Shown: in pieces, positions 1-5,433 of the stretch
Position numbering within the stretch: position 1 is the stretch's first letter
Layout: every line of letters begins with the position of its first letter
Source: Synechococcaceae bacterium WB4_1_0192
GTDB taxonomy: Bacteria; Cyanobacteriota; Cyanobacteriia; PCC-6307; Cyanobiaceae
Assembly: GCA_009926195.1 (NCBI GenBank)
Contig: RFPK01000086.1
Location: forward strand, 1 to 7,854
DNA length: 7,854 nucleotides
Direction of reading: 5' to 3'
Made by a program: the position numbers and the translations under genes
Notes under the pieces: model-generated
Databases searched by the model: none
Told to the model about the DNA's origin: nothing
The model's input: the letters and a program-made list of their open reading frames with translations, nothing else

Positions 1-900
1 GTCGTAGAGGGGGTCGTGGCCGAACTGATCGAACAGCTGCTCGGCCAGCTTCTGCAGGATGACGGCCCGCGGATCCTTGACCTTGTATTCGCGGTGCCCG
101 AAACCCATGATCTTCTGCTTCTCGGCGATGGCGCGATCCAGCCAGGGCCGCACCTGATCGGTGCTGCCGATGCTCTCCAGCATCGAGAGCACATCCTCAT
201 TGGCGCCGCCGTGCAGGGGCCCCGCCAGGGTGCCCACGGCCGAGGCCACCACGGCGTAGGGGTCGGTGAGGGTGCTGGCGGTGACGCGGGCGCTGAAGGT
301 GCTGGCGTTGAGGCTGTGCTCCGCGTGCAGGATCAGGCAGGCGTCGAAGATGCGGGCGGCCAGGGGGTCCGGCTCCCGCTCGGTGAGCATGTAGAGGAAG
401 TTGGCGGCGTAGGGCAGATCGTCGCGGGGCTGAATCGGATCCTGGCCCTTGCGGATCAGCTGAAAGGCCGCCACCATCGTCGGGATCTTGGCGATCAGAC
501 GGACCACCGCCGAATAGATGTATTCGGGATTATCGAGGGCGCGGCGGGAATAGAAGAGCCCGAGCGAGGCGGCGCTGGCCTGCAGGGCATCCATCGGGTG
601 CCCCTGCGAAGGGAAGCTCTTCATCATGTCGCGGATGCGGAAGCTCACCCGCCGGTGCATCTGCACCTCGTGCTCGAACGCCGCCAGCTGGTCTGCATCG
701 GGCAGTTCACCCCAGATCAGCAGGAAGGCCGTCTCCAGGAAGGTGCTGCTGGCAGCCAGCTCATCGACCCGGTAACCGCGGTAGGTGAGCAGGCCCTGCT
801 GGCCGTCGATGTCACACACCGACGACTGGGTGGCAGGGACCCCCTCCAGGCCGGGCCGGTAGAGCGGAGCGGGGGCAGCTTCGGGGGTCTCGACCGCCAT
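1..900 (-). CDS. gltA: Citrate synthase, N-terminal 300 residues (3' end outside window)
   Basis: Condenses acetyl-CoA with oxaloacetate to give citrate, the cytoplasmic entry step of the TCA pathway. In cyanobacteria this mainly feeds 2-oxoglutarate and nitrogen assimilation. The ATG at 898-900 gives MAVETPEAAPAPLYRPGLEG, and the frame stays open for 300 codons to position 1. Visible signatures are CDIDGQQGLLTYRGY (29-43), FPSQGHPMDALQ (96-107), LHAEHSLNASTF (191-202), GPLHGGANEDV (227-237) with the first catalytic His at 230, and GFGHREYKVKDPRA (266-279) with the second catalytic His at 269. The catalytic Asp lies beyond the window edge; about 80 residues are missing, judged from the family's usual length of roughly 380. 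No good Shine-Dalgarno precedes the ATG. It is the last of three minus-strand genes, 58 nt after sixA. Identification is secure. 2-Methylcitrate synthase is a related alternative, but the cyanobacterial context favours citrate synthase. Confidence 0.96.
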   Translation of the reverse strand, partial: MAVETPEAAPAPLYRPGLEGVPATQSSVCDIDGQQGLLTYRGYRVDELAASSTFLETAFLLIWGELPDADQLAAFEHEVQMHRRVSFRIRDMMKSFPSQGHPMDALQASAASLGLFYSRRALDNPEYIYSAVVRLIAKIPTMVAAFQLIRKGQDPIQPRDDLPYAANFLYMLTEREPDPLAARIFDACLILHAEHSLNASTFSARVTASTLTDPYAVVASAVGTLAGPLHGGANEDVLSMLESIGSTDQVRPWLDRAIAEKQKIMGFGHREYKVKDPRAVILQKLAEQLFDQFGHDPLYD

Positions 901-923
901 CGGTGGCCTGAACGTCTGAGCGC

Positions 924-929
924 AACCTA
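924..929 (-). promoter_or_regulatory. Candidate -10 box (TAGGTT) for gltA
   Basis: In the 58-nt gap between sixA and gltA the minus strand reads CCTTAGGTTGCGC. TAGGTT fits the loose TANNNT -10 pattern of cyanobacterial sigma-70-type promoters and lies 23 nt before the gltA ATG, so a short leader would result. No convincing -35 box is visible. This is a pattern match only. It would let gltA be transcribed separately from DUF3352-sixA. Confidence 0.25.
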
Positions 930-958
930 AGGCGGGCTGGAGCGCCGCTTTGGTGCCG

Positions 959-1552
959 CTAGTGACCGGATGACGTTTTGCCGGCCCGGGGACCGAGCAG
1001 CACCCGCGGCGGCAGCAGCAGCGTCAGCCTGGCGGTACCCACCAGGCCCGCCGCCGGCCCGCCCGGTGCCGGCGGCGGCGCGCACTGCAGCAGCGCCACA
1101 CCAGCCTTCTTGAGCTGCAGAGCACGGGGCGCCTGGCCCATCGGCACACCGATCAGCAGAGCCACCAGGGTGCTGAGATCGGGCTCGTGCCCCACCAGGG
1201 CCAGGCGGCGCCAGCCGGGACGGGGCGAGAGCGGGCCCAGCCAGCGCTCCAGCAGCGGCAACGGATCGGCCAGAGGCGCCAGGGCGGCCGCCAGCTCCAG
1301 ATCGGGAGCCAGGCCGCCGGCCACCGCCAGCTCCGCCGTCTGGCGGGCACGGCGGAGCGGACTGCTGAGCACCACATCGCAACCGAGGTCAAGCTCGCCG
1401 AGGCGACGGATCAGCTGGGCCGTGCGCTCGGCACCCTCAGGCGTGAGGCTGCGGCGTCGGTCCGCCTGATCGGCCTGATCACCGGGAACGGGATCCCGTT
1501 CCTCGGCGATGCCGTGACGGAGCAGCAGCAACTCGCGACGACGGGGGGCCAT
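959..1552 (-). CDS. sixA: Phosphohistidine phosphatase, SixA type (histidine phosphatase superfamily)
   Basis: A 197-residue cytoplasmic protein of the histidine phosphatase (phosphoglycerate-mutase-like) superfamily. SixA enzymes remove phosphate from phosphohistidine proteins; the substrate here is unknown. The LLLLRHGIAEERD motif (8-20) carries the Arg12-His13-Gly14 triad, with His13 the expected phospho-acceptor. SLTPEGAERT (35-44), SSPLRRARQTAEL (63-75) and LVGHEPDLSTLVALL (119-133, second catalytic His122) follow in the usual order. The frame is open 29 codons further upstream to 1639, but the ATG at 1550-1552 (MAPRRRELLLLRHG) is chosen because it puts the RHG motif at the normal distance from the N-terminus and avoids overlapping the preceding gene. 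It begins 4 nt after the DUF3352 stop, which suggests translational coupling. The tail after ~155 is Pro/Ala/Gly-rich and poorly conserved in appearance. Family assignment is firm; the SixA name rests on its short single-domain form. Confidence 0.9.
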   Translation of the reverse strand: MAPRRRELLLLRHGIAEERDPVPGDQADQADRRRSLTPEGAERTAQLIRRLGELDLGCDVVLSSPLRRARQTAELAVAGGLAPDLELAAALAPLADPLPLLERWLGPLSPRPGWRRLALVGHEPDLSTLVALLIGVPMGQAPRALQLKKAGVALLQCAPPPAPGGPAAGLVGTARLTLLLPPRVLLGPRAGKTSSGH

Positions 1553-1556
1553 GGCG

Positions 1557-3155
1557 TCAGCGTCCCAGCTGGAGCAGCGCCTGCAGACGCAGGGCGCGGG
1601 GCTCGGCCGGATCCCGCTCCAGACTGAGGGCCGCGCCATCGACCGCAGGCGTCAGCGGCGTGCTGGAGAGGGTGGTGAGCAGGCGCCAGGGGGTCCAGCC
1701 GGGAAGCAGGGCCTGGGCCGTGGCGGCATCCATCGCCCACTGGAAGGGGGCGTCTGGCGTGGCCAGGGCCTGCAGCTGGCTGAGCCGTTGCTCAGGCGGC
1801 TGCCGCCCCTCGTGCTGCTGCTGCAGCACGGCCAGACCCTGCCCCCACCAGGCCCAGGAACCATCCAGCTCACGGGCGCCGGCCAGTTCGGCCTGCAGCT
1901 GATCGGGATTGCTCTTCACCGGCCGCGACTGCAGGCGAGTCCAGACCTGCAGAGGTCGCCCCCGGCTCTCCAGGGGGCTGAGGCTGTAGCCATCCGCCGC
2001 CAGCGCCTGCTGCACCGGCTCGAGGATTGGATCGGCGGTCCGGGTTCCCAGCAGCCAGCCCTGGGGCTGATGCACCCAGAGCAGAGGGCCTGGATCCGCA
2101 CCGGCCACCAGGGCCGGCAGGGGACCATCGGCCTGCGTCAGAGCCTGGCTGAGCACAGGCCCCAACAGCCGCTGCCAGGGGGTGGCATCGGGCTCGGTCG
2201 GGCTGAGCAGGGTCGCGGGATCACTGATCAGGGCCAGGCTGCGGGCAGGCACCTGCAGGGCCGCAAGCAGCTGGTCCGCCGCGCCGGCGGGCAGGTCCGG
2301 CAGGGGGTTGCGCAGCCGGGCCAGGGCCTCAAGCCGCAGGCCGCGGCCGGCGGGGCGTAGCGCCGCCACCAGCTCGCTCAGATCATCGGAGGAGGGCAGC
2401 GGCAGACCCAGCCACTGGCGCATCGCCTCGGGCCGGGCCGTGAGCAGGGCCACCCCCTGGCCAAGGCTGGCCGTGGCCTGCAGCAGGGCGGGGCTGGCAG
2501 CCTGATTGAGCTCATCGATCTGCGAGACATCCAGGGCCTGCTCCAGGACACCGCGGCCGGAGGCGATCAGCACGAGGTCGTCGTTGATCAGGGCGGTGGC
2601 CAGCGGCTGTGGCTGCTGGCCGAGCAGGGCCCCGCGGCCGCTGATCAGCCCCATGCCGCGGTAGCTGCTGATCTGCAGATCGGTGCCGGCGAGGCTGCGC
2701 ACCTGCCAGAAGCGTTGCAGGAAGCGGCGGGCACCGGCGCTGTCGCGGCTGCGCAGGGCCAGCACCCAGCCAGGCGGGCCCTCGGCATCGGCGGGGGTCA
2801 ACAAGGCCAGGCTGGTCTGGTCGCCGAGCCAGGGGGCGAGATCGCTGGCGTAATCGAGGCCGGCGGCGGCGAAGGCACCATCGCGAAGGCGCTCCAGGGC
2901 AGCGGCAGCCTCGCGTCGCTGACGCGGCGGCGCCACGGCCCGGGCGTAGGCCCCGAACTGCTCGGGTCCAACCAGCCAGTGCAGGCTCAACGGCGCCGTT
3001 CGCGGCACGAATCGAGCCGCATACGGCAGCTCCAGCGGACGGGTCTGCAGCGCGAGCGGCCCGCGCTGCAGCAGGAACCACCACGCGGCACCACCGCAGC
3101 TGAGCAGGGCCAGAGCCGCCGCCAGCACTGCCGCCAGGAAAGGGCGCGCCTTCAT
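1557..3155 (-). CDS. DUF3352 family membrane-anchored protein, function unknown
   Basis: A 532-residue protein that resembles the DUF3352 family common in cyanobacteria; its biochemical role is not known. The ATG at 3153-3155 gives MKARPFLAAV followed by a hydrophobic stretch to about residue 29, read as a signal anchor. The rest is a large soluble domain, expected outside the cytoplasmic membrane (periplasm or thylakoid lumen). It is rich in Ala, Leu, Gln and Pro, with the pattern typical of the family: repeated short blocks such as ALINDDLVLIASGRGVLEQAL in the first half, LALISDPATLLSP in the middle, and FQWAMDAATAQALLPGW near the C-terminus. Cys20 within LLSCGG is faintly lipobox-like, but hydrophobic residues continue after it, so an uncleaved anchor is more likely. 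It is the first gene of the minus-strand group and ends 4 nt before sixA. No catalytic motif is recognisable. Confidence 0.8.
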   Translation of the reverse strand: MKARPFLAAVLAAALALLSCGGAAWWFLLQRGPLALQTRPLELPYAARFVPRTAPLSLHWLVGPEQFGAYARAVAPPRQRREAAAALERLRDGAFAAAGLDYASDLAPWLGDQTSLALLTPADAEGPPGWVLALRSRDSAGARRFLQRFWQVRSLAGTDLQISSYRGMGLISGRGALLGQQPQPLATALINDDLVLIASGRGVLEQALDVSQIDELNQAASPALLQATASLGQGVALLTARPEAMRQWLGLPLPSSDDLSELVAALRPAGRGLRLEALARLRNPLPDLPAGAADQLLAALQVPARSLALISDPATLLSPTEPDATPWQRLLGPVLSQALTQADGPLPALVAGADPGPLLWVHQPQGWLLGTRTADPILEPVQQALAADGYSLSPLESRGRPLQVWTRLQSRPVKSNPDQLQAELAGARELDGSWAWWGQGLAVLQQQHEGRQPPEQRLSQLQALATPDAPFQWAMDAATAQALLPGWTPWRLLTTLSSTPLTPAVDGAALSLERDPAEPRALRLQALLQLGR

Positions 3156-3245
3156 GGGGCCGCATGCAGGACTGGCCTCATCTTTCTACACAGGCCATGC
3201 CTCTGGCGGCTGCGCAACGATCCGCGACACCCCTAGGGTGCGGCG
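3156..3245. other. Divergent intergenic spacer between the DUF3352 gene and the rhodanese gene
   Basis: This 90-nt spacer must hold the start signals for both directions. Toward the rhodanese, the TAGGGT hexamer at 3234-3239 fits a TANNNT -10 box. Toward the DUF3352 gene the minus strand contains TGTGTAGAAAG (3182-3192), a weak extended -10-like string about 28 nt before the ATG. No clear -35 elements or Shine-Dalgarno sequences are visible for either gene. Confidence 0.4.
3228..3242 (+). promoter_or_regulatory. Inverted repeat and -10-like box just before the rhodanese start
   Basis: CACCC (3228-3232), CTAG, GGTGCG (3237-3242) forms a near-palindrome centred on CCCTAGGG (3231-3238). It contains TAGGGT (3234-3239), a TANNNT -10 candidate. 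If that box is used, transcription would start almost at the ATG (3246), giving a leaderless or nearly leaderless mRNA, which agrees with the lack of a Shine-Dalgarno. A similar repeat stands before hrcA. The role is inferred only. Confidence 0.3.
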
Positions 3246-3590
3246 ATGGCCACCCCCCTCCCCCTGCGCGCCCGCGACCTCAGGGCCCGCCTCGACGCCG
3301 GCGAGCCGCTGCAGCTGGTGGACGTGCGCGAACCGATGGAACTGGAGCTGGCGGCCCTGCAGGAGCCGGTGATCCACCTGCCGCTGGGCAGCAGCGAAGC
3401 CTGGCTGGATCGCCTCGAGGCCCTGCTCGATCGCGACCGCGACGTGGTGGTGCTGTGCCATGCCGGCATCCGCAGCTGGCAGTTCGCCTGCTGGCTGATG
3501 GAGGCCCAGGGCTTCACGCGGGTCTGGAACCTGCAGGGGGGCATCGAGGCCTGGAGCGTCGAGGTGGATCCGAGCGTCCCGCGCTACTGA
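3246..3590 (+). CDS. Single-domain rhodanese-like sulfurtransferase
   Basis: A 114-residue cytoplasmic rhodanese domain. Such proteins carry sulfane sulfur as a persulfide on an active-site Cys and pass it to acceptors; the physiological donor and acceptor here are unknown. Visible features are LQLVDVREPMELE (23-35, the first conserved rhodanese block), VVVLCHAGIRSWQFACWL (67-84) with active-site Cys71 in a six-residue loop (CHAGIRS) of the sulfurtransferase type, and VWNLQGGIEAWS (93-104, the C-terminal block). Length is normal for a stand-alone domain of the GlpE/PspE kind. The six-residue loop argues against a Cdc25-type phosphatase, which has seven. The ATG at 3246 directly follows TAGGGT-GCGGCG, without a Shine-Dalgarno. 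It is divergent from the DUF3352 gene and lies 55 nt upstream of hrcA on the same strand. Confidence 0.92.
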   Translation: MATPLPLRARDLRARLDAGEPLQLVDVREPMELELAALQEPVIHLPLGSSEAWLDRLEALLDRDRDVVVLCHAGIRSWQFACWLMEAQGFTRVWNLQGGIEAWSVEVDPSVPRY

Positions 3591-3591
3591 C

Positions 3592-3604
3592 GGGCCATCG
3601 GCCC
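3592..3604 (+). terminator. Short hairpin directly after the rhodanese stop
   Basis: GGGCC-ATC-GGCCC begins two bases after the TGA (3588-3590): a perfect 5-bp G/C stem with a 3-base loop. No T-run follows, so it is at best a weak terminator or an mRNA 3'-end stabiliser. It would partly separate rhodanese transcription from hrcA. Confidence 0.3.
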
Positions 3605-3612
3605 ACACCGCC

Positions 3613-3618
3613 TAACAT
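3613..3618 (+). promoter_or_regulatory. hrcA: Candidate -10 box (TAACAT) for hrcA
   Basis: TAACAT fits the TANNNT -10 pattern and ends 27 nt before the GTG start of hrcA. It is the most A/T-rich spot in the 55-nt gap. The expected transcript start falls inside the inverted repeat at 3623-3640. No -35 box is evident. This is a pattern match only. Confidence 0.3.
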
Positions 3619-3622
3619 CTGC

Positions 3623-3640
3623 CGCACCCTTGCCGGTGCG
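3623..3640 (+). repeat. Inverted repeat in the hrcA leader (CGCACC / GGTGCG)
   Basis: CGCACC (3623-3628) and GGTGCG (3635-3640) form a perfect 6-bp inverted repeat around a 6-base spacer, ending 5 nt before the GTG start. It could fold as a leader hairpin near the ribosome-binding region or act as a protein-binding site. It is not a CIRCE element, the usual HrcA operator (TTAGCACTC-N9-GAGTGCTAA). Similar half-sites occur before the rhodanese ATG. Confidence 0.35.
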
Positions 3641-3645
3641 CCGCC

Positions 3646-4647
3646 GTGCAACCGCTGCCCCGCCGCCAGCAGGAGGTGCTGCAGGCCACGGTCCGCCACT
3701 ACGTGGACACGACCGAACCGGTGGGCAGCGGCACCCTGGTGCGGCGCTTCGGTCTGCAGGCCAGCCCGGCCACGGTGCGCTCGGCGATGGGGGCCCTGGA
3801 GCAGCGCGGCCTGCTGCTCCAGCCCCACACCTCCGCCGGCCGGGTGCCGAGCCCGCTGGGCTACCGCCACTACGTGAACTGCCTGCTGCCGGCCCCCGGC
3901 GCCACGGCGGCACAGCTGCAGGGTGAGCTGATGGGCCTGAGCCTGCAATGGGCGGCCCTCGATGATCTGCTGCTGCACCTGGCCCGGCGGCTGGCGGACC
4001 TGACCGGCCTGCTCAGCCTGATCACACGGCCCCAGCGCAGCCAGGGAGGCCTGCGGGCACTGCGGCTGGTGCCGAGCGGCGAGCGGCTGCTGGTGCTGCT
4101 CGTGGACGACGGCGCCGGTGCCAGCAACCTCAACCTGCGGCTGCCGCCTGCGGCCACGGCGGAGCTGGGGGCACTGGAGCGCTGGGCCAGCGACCAGCTG
4201 GAGCGGGGGGTTCTGGATTGGAGCAACCTGCCGCCGCAGCTGCGGCTGAGCGGAGCGGTGCTGCGCCAGGGTCTGGATAGCCATGCCCTGGCTCGCCGGG
4301 CCGTCCAGGCCGACCGGGCGATGGCGATGGGGCTGGGAGGCCTGCTCAGCCAGCCGGAATTCCAGCGCAGTGACAGCGTGCGTCCGCTGCTGCAGCTGGT
4401 GGAGCAGCAACCGCAGGCGCTGCTGCGCAGCGACAGGGCCGAGGACGCGGCGCTGGGCGGGATCTGGATCGGCCAGGAGCACCCCAATCCGGCCCTGCAT
4501 CACTGCGCGGTGGTGCAGGCCCGCTACCGCAGCGGCGATGGCAGCGAAGGGCAGGTGGCCCTGGTGGGGCCGATGCGGATGGCCTACGCCACCGCGCGGG
4601 CCGCCGTGCAGGCGGTGGCCCAGAGCCTGGAGCGGCTGCTGAGCTGA
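3646..4647 (+). CDS. hrcA: Heat-inducible transcription repressor HrcA
   Basis: HrcA represses chaperonin genes such as groESL by binding CIRCE operators, and is kept active by GroEL; heat diverts GroEL and relieves repression. This 333-residue protein has the expected layout. An N-terminal winged helix (about 1-75) reads LPRRQQEVLQATVRHYVDTT and has SGTLVRRFGLQASPATVRSAM as recognition-helix region. The family hallmark QPHTSAGRVPSPLGYRHYVN lies at about 59-78. A C-terminal HrcA domain follows to the end, with LLVLLVDDGAGASNLNLRL in the first part and ALVGPMRMAYATARAAVQAV near the end. Translation starts at GTG 3646, which gives the conserved N-terminus; no clear Shine-Dalgarno is visible. 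No CIRCE element was found in this window, so the regulated chaperonin genes lie elsewhere and autoregulation through CIRCE is not supported. A pseudogene begins 13 nt downstream. Confidence 0.93.
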   Translation: MQPLPRRQQEVLQATVRHYVDTTEPVGSGTLVRRFGLQASPATVRSAMGALEQRGLLLQPHTSAGRVPSPLGYRHYVNCLLPAPGATAAQLQGELMGLSLQWAALDDLLLHLARRLADLTGLLSLITRPQRSQGGLRALRLVPSGERLLVLLVDDGAGASNLNLRLPPAATAELGALERWASDQLERGVLDWSNLPPQLRLSGAVLRQGLDSHALARRAVQADRAMAMGLGGLLSQPEFQRSDSVRPLLQLVEQQPQALLRSDRAEDAALGGIWIGQEHPNPALHHCAVVQARYRSGDGSEGQVALVGPMRMAYATARAAVQAVAQSLERLLS

Positions 4648-4660
4648 ACCCGCCCCCCTG

Positions 4661-5223
4661 ATGACCTACTGCGTCGCCTTTCTGCTGAACAAGGGGCTGG
4701 TGTTCGCCTCCGATTCGCGCACCAACGCCGGGTTGAATACACCTCCACCTACAACAAGCTGCATGTGTTCCTGCCGGCGCCCGACCGGCTGTTCGTGCTG
4801 ATGGCGGCAGGCAACCTGGGCACCACCCAGGCGGTGCTCAACGCATCCGTCGCGACCTGGCCGCGGCCGAGGTCGTCGGGGAGAGCGTCAGCAGCGTTGA
4901 GAGCGCAGCAGCGGGATCAATGGGCGTACCGCACGATCTGTGCAGCGCCCGCTACTTGTTCGAAGCGGCGGACTACATCGGCCAGCTGAGCGCGGCGGTG
5001 CAGCGCCAGTTCGCCGGGGAAGGGCACGGGCAGTATCTGATCTATCCCCAGGGCCATGCCGTGATGGCCACGCCCGAGACGCCGTTCCTGCAGATCGGCG
5101 AGAGCAAGTACGGCAAGGAAGGAATCCCCGGAAGTGCAGCGGGCGATGGGGGTGTGGACCCGCACGATGCGCGAAGGGCTGCAGCGGCTGCCGCGCTTTG
5201 CCTGGGAGCAGGATCCGCTCTGA
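4661..5223 (+). pseudogene. Decayed Anbu-type proteasome-like protease gene (frameshifts and internal deletions)
   Basis: Intact Anbu proteins are bacterial relatives of proteasome beta subunits, about 240-250 residues, with an N-terminal Thr nucleophile after Met removal. Here the start MTYCVAFLLNKGLVFASDSR is intact (Thr2, Asp18) in frame 4661-4732. A one-base loss in the G-run at 4730-4732 breaks the frame. The next piece, EYTSTYNKLHVF then LFVLMAAGNLGTTQAVLN, follows from 4735. A second one-base loss after 4842 shifts to a third frame (IRRDLAAAEVVGES, then YLFEAADYIGQLS and LIYPQGHAVMATPETPFLQI, up to about 5120). The usual block before LIYPQG is missing, and after GESKYGK roughly 70-80 residues are absent. 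The C-terminus VWTRTMREGLQRLPRFAWE is found in another frame from 5131, ending at TGA 5221-5223. The first shift falls between the catalytic Asp and Lys, so no active product is possible. Small indels could be sequencing errors, but the internal deletions cannot be. Confidence 0.88.
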
Positions 5224-5267
5224 GCGGAGTCGAGCAGCGGGCGGGATCGGGAGCGAGGAGCCGCGCA

Positions 5268-5275
5268 GCGATCGC
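5268..5275. repeat. HIP1 octamer (GCGATCGC)
   Basis: GCGATCGC is the highly iterated palindrome HIP1, over-represented in many cyanobacterial genomes. This copy is extended by CGCA on the left (overlapping the octamer by none) and C-TGCG on the right, giving a near-palindrome at about 5264-5280. It is the only exact copy I found in the window. It supports a cyanobacterial origin but has no assigned local function. Confidence 0.7.
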
Positions 5276-5330
5276 CTGCGATCCGGGCGGCGGCTGTCCC
5301 CTCAGCCATAACACCCGACTCGGATGTGAA

Positions 5331-5361
5331 GGGGGCGGACTGCAGAGCAGATCCGGCCCCC
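5331..5361. terminator. Strong hairpin, possible bidirectional terminator
   Basis: GGGGGC (5331-5336) pairs with GCCCCC (5356-5361); GGA (5337-5339) with TCC (5352-5354); and CTGC (5340-5343) with GCAG (5347-5350), leaving an AGA loop and two single-base bulges. That is 13 base pairs in a 31-nt element. It lies between two converging transcription units, which is where a shared terminator is expected. Neither side has a clear T-run, so efficiency as an intrinsic terminator is uncertain. Confidence 0.5.
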
Positions 5362-5433
5362 TGTTCAGACAGGCGGAATTGGCCAGGGTTCCGGGGCTTT
5401 CGGGACAGACCTGCGCCGCTCCGGCATCAGCAC

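Larger units (their letters stand above)
5224..5433. other. Gene-free spacer between two convergent units
   Basis: This 210-nt interval lies between the 3' end of the Anbu remnant (plus strand) and the 3' end of the barrel gene (minus strand). I see no coding region with family features on either strand. It holds a HIP1 octamer and one strong imperfect hairpin, both listed separately. Confidence 0.6.

Noticed and set aside
16..930. Long plus-strand open frame opposite gltA
   Set aside because: It is the antisense of citrate synthase; low-complexity His/Gly/Ala composition and no family features.
1551..2360. Plus-strand open frame opposite the DUF3352 gene
   Set aside because: Gln/Gly/Arg-rich antisense translation of a GC-rich gene; the minus frame carries the signal anchor and family pattern.
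3623..3640. CIRCE operator for HrcA autoregulation
   Set aside because: The half-sites (CGCACC/GGTGCG) and 6-base spacer do not match CIRCE, and no CIRCE-like sequence was seen elsewhere in the window.
3514..4503. Minus-strand open frame of 329 codons opposite hrcA
   Set aside because: Gln/His/Arg-rich antisense product; HrcA on the plus strand has clear domain hallmarks across the same bases.
4917..5309. Minus-strand open frame opposite the Anbu remnant
   Set aside because: No recognisable domain; the opposite strand carries ordered Anbu fragments, so this is a shadow.
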